From Sphingomonas sp. Leaf67 (lineage in GTDB: Bacteria; Pseudomonadota; Alphaproteobacteria; Sphingomonadales; Sphingomonadaceae): 64,000 nucleotides of DNA. Below the pieces are notes generated by a model. It saw only the letters and a program-made list of their open reading frames with translations. It had not been told where the DNA came from and ran no database searches. Shown here in pieces: positions 56,189 to 64,000 of this stretch (position 1 is the first letter of the stretch; every line of letters starts with the position of its first letter). The DNA lies in contig NZ_LMLP01000001.1 of NCBI RefSeq assembly GCF_001421965.1, forward strand, positions 744,001-808,000, in the 5' to 3' direction. A program made the position numbers and the translations under genes.

Positions 56189-56270
56189 GTATCCCCGCGC
56201 AGGCGGGGATCCAGGGCGACAATCGACGCCGGTTCTGTATGGCTCTGGATCCCCACCTGCGCGGGGATAC
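56189..56270. repeat. 26-bp inverted repeat between ruvC and ruvA
   Basis: GTATCCCCGCGCAGGCGGGG ATCCAG (56189-56214) and its reverse (56245-56270) match over 26 bp with one difference. Each arm also folds on itself. This CCCCGCGCAGGCGGGG type is a frequent dispersed repeat in sphingomonads; in place it could form a strong structure in the ruv mRNA. Confidence 0.8.
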
Positions 56271-56284
56271 GGGCGCGGCAAGGG

Positions 56285-56794
56285 TCACGCCCCGATCCCT
56301 GTCGACCGCCGCGCCCGCGCATGGGCACTGGCAAGGTGATGGGCATGGGTAATCGCCACCGCCAGCGCGTCGGCGGCATCGGGACCCGACAGCTTCACGC
56401 CGGGCAACAAATGGCCGACCATCGCCTGAATCTGCTTCTTGTCCGCGCCGCCGGTGCCGACCACCGCCTTCTTGACGATGCTCGGATGATATTCACCGAT
56501 CGGAAGTCCTGCGGTGGAGGCGGACAACAGCACGACGCCGCGCGCCTGCCCCAGCTTCAGCGTCGACTGCGCGTTGCTGTTGCCCAGCACCTCCTCGACC
56601 GCCGCGCCATCGGGGCGTTCGGTGCGGATCACCTCGCCCAACGCACCGAACAGCAGCGCGAGACGGCGGGGAAGCTGCATCGAGGGGTCGGTACGGATCT
56701 GGCCGTTGGCGATGTGGCTGAGGCGGTTGCCATCGGCCCGGATGATGCCCCAGCCGGTGGTGCCGAGACCGGGGTCGAGGCCGAGGATCAGCAC
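56285..56794 (-). CDS. ruvC: Crossover junction endodeoxyribonuclease RuvC
   Basis: Resolvase that cuts Holliday junctions. The 169 residues start at GTG 56794 (product [20 protein letters not shown]). Asp7 is the first catalytic residue, and [20 protein letters not shown] and [20 protein letters not shown] hold others. The ribosome site GGGGAGGG lies in the outer stem of the family-1 repeat upstream, so it may be masked in a hairpin. Confidence 0.96.
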   Translation of the reverse strand: MLILGLDPGLGTTGWGIIRADGNRLSHIANGQIRTDPSMQLPRRLALLFGALGEVIRTERPDGAAVEEVLGNSNAQSTLKLGQARGVVLLSASTAGLPIGEYHPSIVKKAVVGTGGADKKQIQAMVGHLLPGVKLSGPDAADALAVAITHAHHLASAHARARRSTGIGA

Positions 56795-56802
56795 GTTCCA
56801 GA

Positions 56803-56929
56803 CCCTCCCCGTTCACGGGGAGGGCGACCAGCGTAGCTGGTGGAGGGGGGCTTCCGCGAGCGCTGTGCTGCGAGGTGCTCCCCCTCCACCACCGCTGCGC
56901 GGCGGTCCCCCTCCCCGCAGGCGGGGAGG
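56803..56929. repeat. Family 1 palindromic repeat, copy G
   Basis: Two inverted arms with the family-1 modules fill the yebC-ruvC gap. Left CCCTCCCCGTTCACGGGGAGG and GTGGAGGGGGG; right CCCCCTCCACCACCGC and CTCCCCGCAGGCGGGGAGG. Its left stem holds the ruvC ribosome site; its right edge is 10 bp from the yebC stop. Confidence 0.85.
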
Positions 56930-56939
56930 ATGAAAGGCG

Positions 56940-57683
56940 TCAACCCAGCTTCTCCATGACCTCGTCGGACACTTCGTAATTGCCCCATACGGTCTGGACG
57001 TCGTCGTCGTCGTCGAGCGCGTCGAGCAGCTTGAACAACGTCGCCGCATCGTCCTCGCCGACCGCGACCATCGTCTGCGGCCGCCATGCCAGCTTGGCAC
57101 CCTCCGCCTCGCCCAGCACCGGTTCCAGCGCCTTGGCGACTTCGTGGAGATCGCCCACGGCAGTCCAGATTTCGTGGCCGTCCTCGCTCGACGTCACGTC
57201 CTCGGCTCCTGCTTCCAATGCGGCTTCGAACACCTTTTCGGCGTCGCCGGCCTTGGCAGGATAATTGATCAGGCCCACCCGGTCGAAGCCGTGGCTGACC
57301 GAACCGGCGGTGCCCAGATTGCCGCCATTCTTCGACACGGCGGTCCGCACATTGGTCGCGGTGCGGTTCCGGTTGTCGGACAATGCCTCGATGATCAGCG
57401 AAACTCCGGCCGGGCCGAAGCCCTCGTAGCGGATTTCCTCGTAATTCTCGAGATCGCCCTTCGACGCCTTGTCGACCGCACGCTGGATATTGTCCTTGGG
57501 CATCGACTGCGCCTTGGCGGCGTTGATCGCCGCGCGCAGGCGCGGGTTCATGTCGGGATCGGGCAGGCCCATCTTCGCCGCGACGGTGATTTCGCGGCTG
57601 AGCTTGCTGAACATGCCCGACCGCTTCTTATCCTGCGCACCCTTGCGGTGCATGATGTTCTTGAATTTGCTATGGCCTGCCAT
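56940..57683 (-). CDS. yebC: YebC/PmpR family regulator
   Basis: A 247-residue protein of the YebC family, whose members act as DNA-binding regulators or as translation factors for proline stretches. It starts [20 protein letters not shown] and has [40 protein letters not shown] and an acidic end [18 protein letters not shown]. It comes before ruvC, as is common. Confidence 0.95.
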   Translation of the reverse strand: MAGHSKFKNIMHRKGAQDKKRSGMFSKLSREITVAAKMGLPDPDMNPRLRAAINAAKAQSMPKDNIQRAVDKASKGDLENYEEIRYEGFGPAGVSLIIEALSDNRNRTATNVRTAVSKNGGNLGTAGSVSHGFDRVGLINYPAKAGDAEKVFEAALEAGAEDVTSSEDGHEIWTAVGDLHEVAKALEPVLGEAEGAKLAWRPQTMVAVGEDDAATLFKLLDALDDDDDVQTVWGNYEVSDEVMEKLG

Positions 57684-57712
57684 CGGTGCCTCTTTATGTT
57701 CTGTGTCCGCTC

Positions 57713-58246
57713 TTAGGCGGACGGCGCGCGTTGCGCCAGCGCGTCGATTTTCGCCTCCAGCGCCGCCAGCCGGTCGATCACGTCGACGTCCAGCTTGGCA
57801 TGCAGCGCGAGGATGTCGATCTCTGCGCGCAGGTTGGTTTCATAGTCGAGCCGCGCCGCCAGCCGATCCTTTTCCGACTGCCGGTTCTGGCTCATCATGA
57901 TGACCGGTGCCTGGATCGCGGCCAGTGTCGACAACATCAGGTTCAGGAAGATGTAGGGATAGGGGTCGAACGCCAGCCCGAAATGCGACAGCACGTCGGA
58001 ATTGAGCAGCATCCACCCGAGCAGCACCGCCGTGAAGGCGATGATGAACCCCCACGACCCGCCGACCGCCGCCACCCGATCCGCCAGCCGGTCGCCGACC
58101 GTCGAGCGCAGGTCCGATTCGTCGGCCGCATCGCGCGAGACCGGCGCGCCGCGTTCGATCGCGGACAGGACATGGGCTTCTTCCTCGCCATGCGGATCGC
58201 CATGCCCCTTGAGCAGGCGCGTCGCGAAGTGAAAGACGCTGGCCAT
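57713..58246 (-). CDS. DUF1003 membrane protein
   Basis: A 177-residue membrane protein of unknown function. Two membrane segments are visible ([39 protein letters not shown]). They are flanked by the DUF1003 motif [10 protein letters not shown] and [20 protein letters not shown]. The C-terminus is a coiled coil ([20 protein letters not shown]). It stands between yebC and a DUF2312 gene with no clear operon link. Confidence 0.87.
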   Translation of the reverse strand: MASVFHFATRLLKGHGDPHGEEEAHVLSAIERGAPVSRDAADESDLRSTVGDRLADRVAAVGGSWGFIIAFTAVLLGWMLLNSDVLSHFGLAFDPYPYIFLNLMLSTLAAIQAPVIMMSQNRQSEKDRLAARLDYETNLRAEIDILALHAKLDVDVIDRLAALEAKIDALAQRAPSA

Positions 58247-58269
58247 GTCGCTGCCCCCTTGTCCGGTGT

Positions 58270-58506
58270 TCAGATACCGAGTGCCTGTTTATAGGTTTCG
58301 AGCAGCATGTCCGCTTCGTCGCGGTGATGCTTTTCCATCCGGCGCAGGCTGATGATCTTGCGCATCGTCTTCACGTCGAACCCGGTCGACTTGGCTTCGC
58401 CATAGACGTCCTTGATGTCGTCGCTGATGCCCTTCTTTTCTTCTTCCAGCCGTTCGATACGTTCGATCAGCAGGCGGAGCTGTTCCGCCGAAACATTGTC
58501 GGTCAT
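58270..58506 (-). CDS. DUF2312 domain protein (78 aa)
   Basis: A 78-residue coiled-coil-like protein. From ATG at 58506 (GAGG five bases upstream) it reads MTDNVSAEQLRLLIERIERL and then KKGISDDIKDVYGEAKSTGF and MRKIISLRRMEKHHRDEADM. DUF2312 is resembling the GapR nucleoid-associated protein of Caulobacter, which binds overtwisted DNA ahead of forks. The match in length and the DVYGEAKSTGFD motif support that. So it may be a GapR-type chromatin protein; the identity should be confirmed by alignment. Confidence 0.87.
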   Translation of the reverse strand: MTDNVSAEQLRLLIERIERLEEEKKGISDDIKDVYGEAKSTGFDVKTMRKIISLRRMEKHHRDEADMLLETYKQALGI

Positions 58507-58575
58507 GCGGTCCTCGAATTTCACGCGAATAGGGAACGGGCGCGCCTAGCCGATCCGCGCGCCCGCCTCAACCGA

Positions 58576-58941
58576 TCAGCGCGGCTCGGTGATCGCCGGC
58601 GGGTCGCTGGCCGGGAAGCTGTCCTCCAGCGCCTCGTCGAGCGCGTCGTCGGTCTGGTTCCGCGCGACGCTTTCTTCCATTTTCGCGATCTGCTCCGGCG
58701 TGGCAGGAAACTGGTGCGTCGCCTTCCACCGGGCATAGGGCATGCCGTACACCGCCTCACGTCCCTCGTCCTTCGACACGCCCGCCGCTTCACCCAGCCA
58801 ATCGCCGAGGCAGTTGCGGCAGAAACCGGCCAGTCCCATCAGGTCGACATTCTGCGCGTCGGTGCGATGTTGCAGGTGACGCACCAGACGCCGGAACGCC
58901 GCCGCCTGTGCCTGTTCGCCCATTGAATCGATTGTTGCCAT
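58576..58941 (-). CDS. DUF1244 protein with SFPASDPP tail
   Basis: A 121-residue protein. DUF1244 covers about residues 10-85: AFRRLVRHLQHRTDAQNVDL, then AGFCRNCLGDWLGEAAG and EAVYGMPYARWKATHQFPA, with a CxxC pair that could bind metal. The tail DDALDEALEDSFPASDPPAI carries the short motif SFPASDPP that also ends other small alphaproteobacterial proteins. GGAGG lies eight bases before the ATG. Function unknown. It is divergent from pyk. Confidence 0.85.
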   Translation of the reverse strand: MATIDSMGEQAQAAAFRRLVRHLQHRTDAQNVDLMGLAGFCRNCLGDWLGEAAGVSKDEGREAVYGMPYARWKATHQFPATPEQIAKMEESVARNQTDDALDEALEDSFPASDPPAITEPR

Positions 58942-59013
58942 GACATTGGCCTCCAAGGTTGATCGTTTACGAATAAGGGCTAGAGGCAGGCGCGCAACGC
59001 CCGGAGAGTGATT

Positions 59014-60480
59014 ATGACCAAGGCCATTAGCCCCCGTTCGCGCAAGGTTCGCGTTCTCGCCACGCTCGGTCCCGCCAGCAACACCCCGGAAATGATCGCG
59101 AAGCTGTATGAAGCCGGCGCCGATGCATTCCGGGTGAATATGAGCCATGGCGACCAGCAGTCGAAGATCGCGGTGATCGAGGCGATTCGCGGGCTGGAGC
59201 GCCAATATGGCCGCCCGACCACGATCCTCGCCGATCTGCAGGGACCCAAGCTGCGCGTCGGCCGCTTCGCCGAGGGCAAGGTGATGCTCGAAACCGGGCA
59301 GCGTTTCACGCTCGACCGGTCGAACGAGCCGGGCGATGCGACCCGCGTCGAATTGCCGCATCAGGAAATCTTTGCCGCGATCGCGCGCGATGCCCGTCTG
59401 CTGCTGGACGACGGCAAGCTGGTGTTGCGCGTGCTCGACCATGACGATCAGAAGATCGTCACCGAGGTCGTGGTCGGCGGCGCGCTGTCCAATTCGAAGG
59501 GGCTGAACGTCCCCGATGTGGTGCTGCCGATGGCGGCGCTGACGCCCAAGGATATTTCCGACCTGCACTTCGCGGTCGAACAGGGCGTCGACTGGATCGC
59601 GCTGTCGTTCGTGCAGCGGCCGGAGGATCTGGCGGAGGCGCGCAAGTTGATCCAGGGCAAGGCCGCACTGCTCGCCAAGATCGAGAAGCCGTCGGCGGTC
59701 GCGCGGCTGGAGGAGATCGTCGAGCAGTGCGACGGCGTGATGGTCGCGCGCGGCGATCTGGGCGTCGAATTGCCGCCGCAGTCGGTGCCGCCGCTGCAGA
59801 AGCGCATCGTCGAGACCGCCCGCCGCCTCGGCCGCCCGGTGGTCGTCGCGACGCAGATGCTCGAATCGATGATTACGTCACCCTCGCCGACCCGGGCGGA
59901 AGTGTCCGACGTCGCCACCGCCGTCTATGACGGTGCCGACGCGATCATGCTGTCGGCGGAAAGCGCCGCGGGCAGCTGGCCGGTCGAATCGGTCACGATG
60001 ATGAACGACATCTCGCACGCGGTCGAACGAGACCCGGCGCATGGCGACCGCGTCCACTTCACCGTGCTGCGTCCCGATCCGACCACCGCCGACGCGCTGG
60101 CCGAAGCCGCCAAGAACATCGCGGCGACGGTCGATGCGAAGGCGATCCTGTGCTTCACCAAATCGGGTTCGACCGCGCGCCGGATCGCGCGCGAGCGTCC
60201 GGCGGTGCCGATCATGGTACTGACCCCGCAGATCGATACCGCACGCCGGCTGGGGCTGTTGTGGGGTGTCCACGCTGTCCATACGCGGGATGTCGCGTCG
60301 TTCGAGGAAATGGTGGCCAAGGCCAAGCGCATGGTGCTGCGTCACAATATCGCGGGTGCCGGCGACCGCGTCGTCGTCTGCGCGGGCGTGCCGTTCGGGA
60401 CGCCGGGGTCGACCAACGTGCTGCACGTCGTGCAGATCGTCGGCGACGAATTGAAGAACTACAAAAAAGCCGAGGCGTAA
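59014..60480 (+). CDS. pyk: Pyruvate kinase
   Basis: Final step of glycolysis: PEP + ADP to pyruvate + ATP. The 488 residues from ATG at 59014 have RVLATLGPASNTPEMIAKLY, LADLQGPKLRVGRF, the active-site block LLAKIEKPSAVARLEEIVEQ with MVARGDLGVELP, and TRAEVSDVATAVYDGADAIM. GGAG lies seven bases upstream of this ATG; a GTG at 59008 would be too close to it. It converges on the transglutaminase gene; the gap is a repeat element. Confidence 0.96.
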   Translation: MTKAISPRSRKVRVLATLGPASNTPEMIAKLYEAGADAFRVNMSHGDQQSKIAVIEAIRGLERQYGRPTTILADLQGPKLRVGRFAEGKVMLETGQRFTLDRSNEPGDATRVELPHQEIFAAIARDARLLLDDGKLVLRVLDHDDQKIVTEVVVGGALSNSKGLNVPDVVLPMAALTPKDISDLHFAVEQGVDWIALSFVQRPEDLAEARKLIQGKAALLAKIEKPSAVARLEEIVEQCDGVMVARGDLGVELPPQSVPPLQKRIVETARRLGRPVVVATQMLESMITSPSPTRAEVSDVATAVYDGADAIMLSAESAAGSWPVESVTMMNDISHAVERDPAHGDRVHFTVLRPDPTTADALAEAAKNIAATVDAKAILCFTKSGSTARRIARERPAVPIMVLTPQIDTARRLGLLWGVHAVHTRDVASFEEMVAKAKRMVLRHNIAGAGDRVVVCAGVPFGTPGSTNVLHVVQIVGDELKNYKKAEA

Positions 60481-60489
60481 GCTGCAATT

Positions 60490-60615
60490 CCTCCCCGGCA
60501 AGGGGAGGGAAATCATTGCCGAAGGCGATGGTGGAGGGGGCGCTCCACGAGCGATCCGTACGCGGAAATCTCCCTTCGCCAGCGTCGCCGGTCCCCCTCC
60601 CAGTGCCGGGGGGGG
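60490..60615. repeat. Family 1 palindromic repeat, copy H
   Basis: Fills the pyk / transglutaminase gap. Left CCTCCCCGGCAAGGGGAGG and GGTGGAGGGGG; right CCCTTCGCCAGCG and GGTCCCCCTCCCAGTGCCGG. The right edge touches the transglutaminase stop codon. Degenerate compared with copies A and C. Confidence 0.8.
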
Positions 60616-61401
60616 TTACGCCTCTTCTACCCGTACATCGACGTCGAGCACCTCGTCGCCCGCGCCCATCCGCACCCCAGCGATCGGCGCGGCCGCAGCG
60701 GCGTCCAGCGCCACCGCGACGCGGATATGATCGAGGCCCGATCGGCCACCCATAGCGGGGTCGAACGCATACCAGCCGTCCGCCACGAACGCCTCAGCCC
60801 AAGCATGCGGCGCGGCAGTACGGCGCGCGTCATCGCCCGACAGGCTGTACCCCGACACATAGCGCGCAGGAACGCCCTGTGCGCGGGCAGCGGCGACGAA
60901 GATCTGCGCCATGTCACGCGGCGACAGCCGGTCGTCCGCCGTCGCGTCGACCGCGCTGCGGATCGTCGGCGTGGGTCGCCGGTCGAGCGGCCAACGGGCA
61001 TGGATCGCCGCCGCCAGCGCCGTCATCGCCGCCAGATCATTGCCTGTCGCCAGCGCGGCGATCGCGTCATCGGCGATCGTCAGCGGCGTCGTCCGCAGGA
61101 ACAGATCGGGCGGAAACGGTTCGTCGGTGCCCTCAATCGGCCCATCGCTCTCGCTCAACAGCGCTTCGCCGGTGACGATCAGGTTCAGCGTCTCGACCGG
61201 CCCCTCGGCATACAACATCCGCGTCCGATTGCCGTAGCCGTCGATGCTCTCGCGCAACCGCGCGTCGCAGTCGACGTCGATCCGCCAGTTCACCACCGTC
61301 TGCTGACTGGTATCGCCGGGGAACAGGCGCAGCAGCTGGACGATGCGCGCCTGCGGTTCGGTGAAGTGATAGTGCGTTTCGTGTTGGACCGACAGCCGCA
61401 T
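60616..61401 (-). CDS. Transglutaminase-like cysteine peptidase family protein
   Basis: A 261-residue transglutaminase-like protein with a bacterial transglutaminase N-terminal region (MRLSVQHETHYHFTEPQARI and VVNWRIDVDCDARLRESIDG). The papain-like core contains DMAQIFVAAARAQGVPARYV and AAPHAWAEAFVADGWYAFDP, giving the His and Asp of the triad. At the usual Cys position the text reads SPRDMAQIF, so the catalytic Cys may be missing and the enzyme may be inactive or use another residue. It overlaps the alpha-E gene by one base. Confidence 0.88.
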   Translation of the reverse strand: MRLSVQHETHYHFTEPQARIVQLLRLFPGDTSQQTVVNWRIDVDCDARLRESIDGYGNRTRMLYAEGPVETLNLIVTGEALLSESDGPIEGTDEPFPPDLFLRTTPLTIADDAIAALATGNDLAAMTALAAAIHARWPLDRRPTPTIRSAVDATADDRLSPRDMAQIFVAAARAQGVPARYVSGYSLSGDDARRTAAPHAWAEAFVADGWYAFDPAMGGRSGLDHIRVAVALDAAAAAPIAGVRMGAGDEVLDVDVRVEEA

Positions 61402-62339
61402 CAGATGAAGCGGAACTGGCGGGCGATCGCGGCGTCGAGCATCGCATTCTCCCGGATGAAAGCGGTCAGATATTCGTGGAGGCCGTTGACGATGACCTCA
61501 TGCGCGCGGGTCTTCTGCATCCGCGCCAGCCGGGCACGCGCCATGCGATCGGCCTCCCCCTGAAAGCCGGTGCGCTTGCCCAGCATGTTGAGCATATCGA
61601 CCGTTTCATCGACGCACGCTGCCAGACTGCGCGGCACCTCGCCCCGCGACAGCAGCAGCTCGATGACGCTGGCCGGCTTCAATCCGTCACTGTAGAGCCA
61701 GCGATAGGCGGTGACCGCCGACACGGTCTGCAGGATCGTCGTCCATTGATCGCGGTCGATCGCACCACCGATCCGCTCCCCCTCGGGCAGCAACAGGTGA
61801 TATTTGACGTCGATCAGTCGCGCGGTGTTGTCGGCCCGCTCGATCGCAGCACCCAGTTGCACGAACCACGTCGCCTCGTTCTTCATCATGCGCTGGACCG
61901 CGCCTTCGAAGCCTCGCGCCTCGGCCTTGATCGCCTCGACCAAGTCGAGAATGTCCTCGCCCTCCTCGCCGCGCGGCGCGTTGAAGACGATCCAGGCGCG
62001 ATTGATCGCGGTCCATGCGTCGCGGGTCAGCGCGGTGCGCACCGCCTTCGCATTGTTGCGGGCGGCGTCGAGGCACCACAGGATAGACCCCGGATGGCTG
62101 CGGTCGCAGGTCAGGAACCGCGCGACCGATGCCTGTCCGACCGGCTGGTCCGTCGCGGCGAAACTGTCCTCGGTATAGCTGACCGCCAGCGCGCTGGCCC
62201 ATGCCGCATCGCCCGCCGGGCGCGACGACAGCGCGTCGAGCCGCACCGTCGCCTCGACCAGCCGTGCGAGAAAATCGGCGCGTTCGACATAGCGGCCAAG
62301 CCAGTAGAGCGAGGCGGCGGTACGGGAGAGCATCGCCAT
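61401..62339 (-). CDS. Alpha-E domain-containing protein
   Basis: A 312-residue all-helical protein of the alpha-E family. It has the typical MLSRTAASLYWLGRYVERAD start, then LDAARNNAKAVRTALTRDAW and WFVQLGAAIERADNTARLID. The function is unknown. It lies between a transglutaminase and a circularly permuted ATP-grasp gene, with overlap on one side and 1 bp on the other, the arrangement seen across many bacteria. Confidence 0.92.
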   Translation of the reverse strand: MAMLSRTAASLYWLGRYVERADFLARLVEATVRLDALSSRPAGDAAWASALAVSYTEDSFAATDQPVGQASVARFLTCDRSHPGSILWCLDAARNNAKAVRTALTRDAWTAINRAWIVFNAPRGEEGEDILDLVEAIKAEARGFEGAVQRMMKNEATWFVQLGAAIERADNTARLIDVKYHLLLPEGERIGGAIDRDQWTTILQTVSAVTAYRWLYSDGLKPASVIELLLSRGEVPRSLAACVDETVDMLNMLGKRTGFQGEADRMARARLARMQKTRAHEVIVNGLHEYLTAFIRENAMLDAAIARQFRFI

Positions 62340-62340
62340 G

Positions 62341-63822
62341 TCAGCGTCCCCCCTGCGACTGGGTCATGCCGCCCAACGTCTGCGACTGCATCGGCGGATC
62401 GTCCATCAGCACGAAACTGTCCTTGGTCCCGCCGCCTTGGCTGGAATTGACGACCAGCGACCCTTCCTTCAGCGCGACGCGGGTCAGGCCGCCCGGCACG
62501 ACCTGTATCTTGTCGGCACCGGTCAGCACGAACGGACGGAAGTCGACATGGCGGGGTGCCAGCCCGGCATCGGTCAGTGTCGGCACCGTCGATAGCGCCA
62601 GCGTCGGCTGCGCGATGTAGCGCTGCGGCTCGGCGATCAGCGCGCGGCGGAAATTCTCGATCTCCGCCTTCGACGCGGTCGGTCCGACGAGCATGCCATA
62701 GCCGCCCGATCCATCGACCAGCTTCACCACCACTTCGCCCAGATGGTCGAGGACATATTTCAGCGCGTCGGGCTCGCGGCAGCGCCACGTCTCGACATTG
62801 GGGAGCAAAGGCTCGCTCTCCGCGTAGAATTTCACGATCTCGGGCATGTAGCTGTAGATCGCCTTGTCATCGGCAATGCCGTTGCCCGGCGCGTTGACCA
62901 GCGCGACGTTGCCCGCGCGATAGGCGGCGATCAGCCCCGGTACGCCCAACAGCGAATCGGGCCGGAACACGACGGGGTCGATGAAGTCGTCGTCGATCCG
63001 GCGATAGATCACGTCGACCCGGACCCGCCCGGCGATGGTCTGCATCCACACCACATCGCCATCGACGACCAGATCGGCCGGCTCGACCAGTTCGATCCCC
63101 ATCGAATCGGCGAGGAAACTGTGTTCGTAATAGGCAGAATTGAAATGCCCCGGTGTCAGCACCACGCAATTGGGATGCGCGCCGGCACCCGGCGGTGCGA
63201 CCGATCGCATCGTTTCGAGCAACAGGTCGGGATAGCTGTCGACCGCCGCCACCCGGAAATTGCGGAACAGTTCGGGGCACAGCCGGATCATCGCCTCGCG
63301 ATTCTCCAGCATGTACGACACGCCCGACGGCGTACGGGCATTGTCCTCCAGCACGAAGAATTCGTCCGGCCCGGTCCGTACCAGATCGATGCCGCAAATA
63401 TGCGCCCACACGCCGTGCGGCGGCCGGATGCCGGCGATTTCAGGACGGAATTGGGCGTTACCGAAGATCAGGTCGGCGGGCAGCACGCCGGCTTTCAGAA
63501 TACGGCGCTCGCCGTAGATATCGTCGAGGAACGCATTGATCGCCTGCGTCCGCTGAATCAGCCCCTGGGACAGGCGGGTCCATTCGTCGGCCTTGAACAC
63601 GCGCGGCACGATGTCGAACGGAATGATCCGCTCGGCCGCCTCGCTCTCGCCATAGACGGCAAAGGTGATGCCGAGCTGGCGGAAGGTCGCCTCGGCCGAT
63701 TGCAGGCGTCGTTTCAACTCGTGCGGCGGCACCTCGCGCATCCACCGCGCCAGAGCCGCAAGGTCAGCGCGCGGATTGTCCGGCCCACCATGTCCCCAGA
63801 TTTCATCGAACGCTTGCCCCAT
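62341..63822 (-). CDS. Circularly permuted type 2 ATP-grasp protein
   Basis: A 493-residue ATP-grasp of the permuted type, predicted to form amide or peptide bonds. From ATG at 63822 (GGGGG upstream) it contains FAVYGESEAAERIIPFDIVP, EDNARTPSGVSYMLENREAM, LTPGHFNSAYYEHSFLADSM and VVKLVDGSGGYGMLVGPTAS (a nucleotide loop). The end repeats GGGTKDSFVLMDDP. It leads the ATP-grasp / alpha-E / transglutaminase operon; the product is unknown. Confidence 0.93.
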   Translation of the reverse strand: MGQAFDEIWGHGGPDNPRADLAALARWMREVPPHELKRRLQSAEATFRQLGITFAVYGESEAAERIIPFDIVPRVFKADEWTRLSQGLIQRTQAINAFLDDIYGERRILKAGVLPADLIFGNAQFRPEIAGIRPPHGVWAHICGIDLVRTGPDEFFVLEDNARTPSGVSYMLENREAMIRLCPELFRNFRVAAVDSYPDLLLETMRSVAPPGAGAHPNCVVLTPGHFNSAYYEHSFLADSMGIELVEPADLVVDGDVVWMQTIAGRVRVDVIYRRIDDDFIDPVVFRPDSLLGVPGLIAAYRAGNVALVNAPGNGIADDKAIYSYMPEIVKFYAESEPLLPNVETWRCREPDALKYVLDHLGEVVVKLVDGSGGYGMLVGPTASKAEIENFRRALIAEPQRYIAQPTLALSTVPTLTDAGLAPRHVDFRPFVLTGADKIQVVPGGLTRVALKEGSLVVNSSQGGGTKDSFVLMDDPPMQSQTLGGMTQSQGGR

Positions 63823-63899
63823 TCGTCCCCCAACGCCGCCTGCCGCTAATTTCTCCCTATGCTGCGTTGCGAAGCGCGCGCTGGCAAGCAAGTTCGGGG

Positions 63900-64000
63900 T
63901 CAGGAGACGATATCGGTGAGGGTCGCCGGTGTAAGTACCTGCGGCAGAACCCGGGCATCGCGGCTGCCCGGTGCATAAAATAGATACAGCGGTACGCCGG
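63900..64000 (-). CDS. DsbD-like thiol:disulfide interchange protein, C-terminus (partial)
   Basis: Only the last 32 codons are in the window: GVPLYLFYAPGSRDARVLPQ, then VLTPATLTDIVS and stop. GVPLY and VLPQVLTP are typical of the C-terminal thioredoxin domain of DsbD-like membrane reductases. The gene continues beyond the window. Confidence 0.6.
   Translation of the reverse strand, partial: GVPLYLFYAPGSRDARVLPQVLTPATLTDIVS

Overview
The window looks like core chromosome of a GC-rich alphaproteobacterium of the Sphingomonas type. This rests on very high GC, DUF4893, DUF1192, DUF2312, DUF1244, DUF1013/TrcR and DUF2171 proteins, the continuous str-S10-spc-alpha ribosomal supercluster, the ruvCAB-ybgC-tolQRAB-pal order, and several families of palindromic intergenic repeats of the kind sphingomonads carry. 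No prophage, transposase, CRISPR array, plasmid or defence gene was seen; one tRNA gene and no rRNA gene are present.

Layout. 1-6.5 kb: the end of a DUF885 gene, a branched-chain keto-acid dehydrogenase operon (E1alpha, E1beta, E2) and a Dcp peptidase. 6.6-16.4 kb: mixed housekeeping genes, including 3-hydroxybutyrate dehydrogenase next to a patatin, an operon ypfJ / Gre-like factor / yaiI, a disordered DUF2171 protein, tRNA-Ala, a tiny lipoprotein and serine acetyltransferase. 16.4-20.4 kb: guaA and a prolyl oligopeptidase. 20.6-40.7 kb: the ribosomal supercluster, all on the minus strand, transcribed from rpsL at 40.7 kb down to rplQ at 20.6 kb. 41-46 kb: a small lipoprotein, cyclophilin, GST, a dienelactone hydrolase, TrcR, a quinone oxidoreductase and DUF1192. 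46-50 kb: clpA and a diguanylate cyclase. 49.5-57.7 kb: the Tol-Pal operon, ruvBAC and yebC on the minus strand. 57.7-60.5 kb: small DUF proteins and pyruvate kinase. 60.6-63.8 kb: a transglutaminase / alpha-E / circularly permuted ATP-grasp operon. A DsbD-like C-terminus runs off the end.

How parts work together. The ribosomal block supplies most ribosomal proteins, two elongation factors, RNA polymerase alpha, SecY and adenylate kinase. Strong hairpins stand between several of its genes and may set relative expression. The Tol-Pal block encodes a complete envelope-constriction machine plus one extra secreted protein resembling the periplasmic half of TolR/ExbD. The Ruv genes form the Holliday-junction resolvasome.

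The most unusual points are these. A two-armed palindromic repeat, found elsewhere between genes, lies in frame inside the E2 gene. A second copy overlaps the ruvC Shine-Dalgarno. The rpsJ-rplC junction is split by a terminator-like hairpin. The Tol operon carries the extra TolR-like secreted protein. The three-gene ATP-grasp operon has no settled function. All family assignments come from reading motifs by eye; no database search was run.
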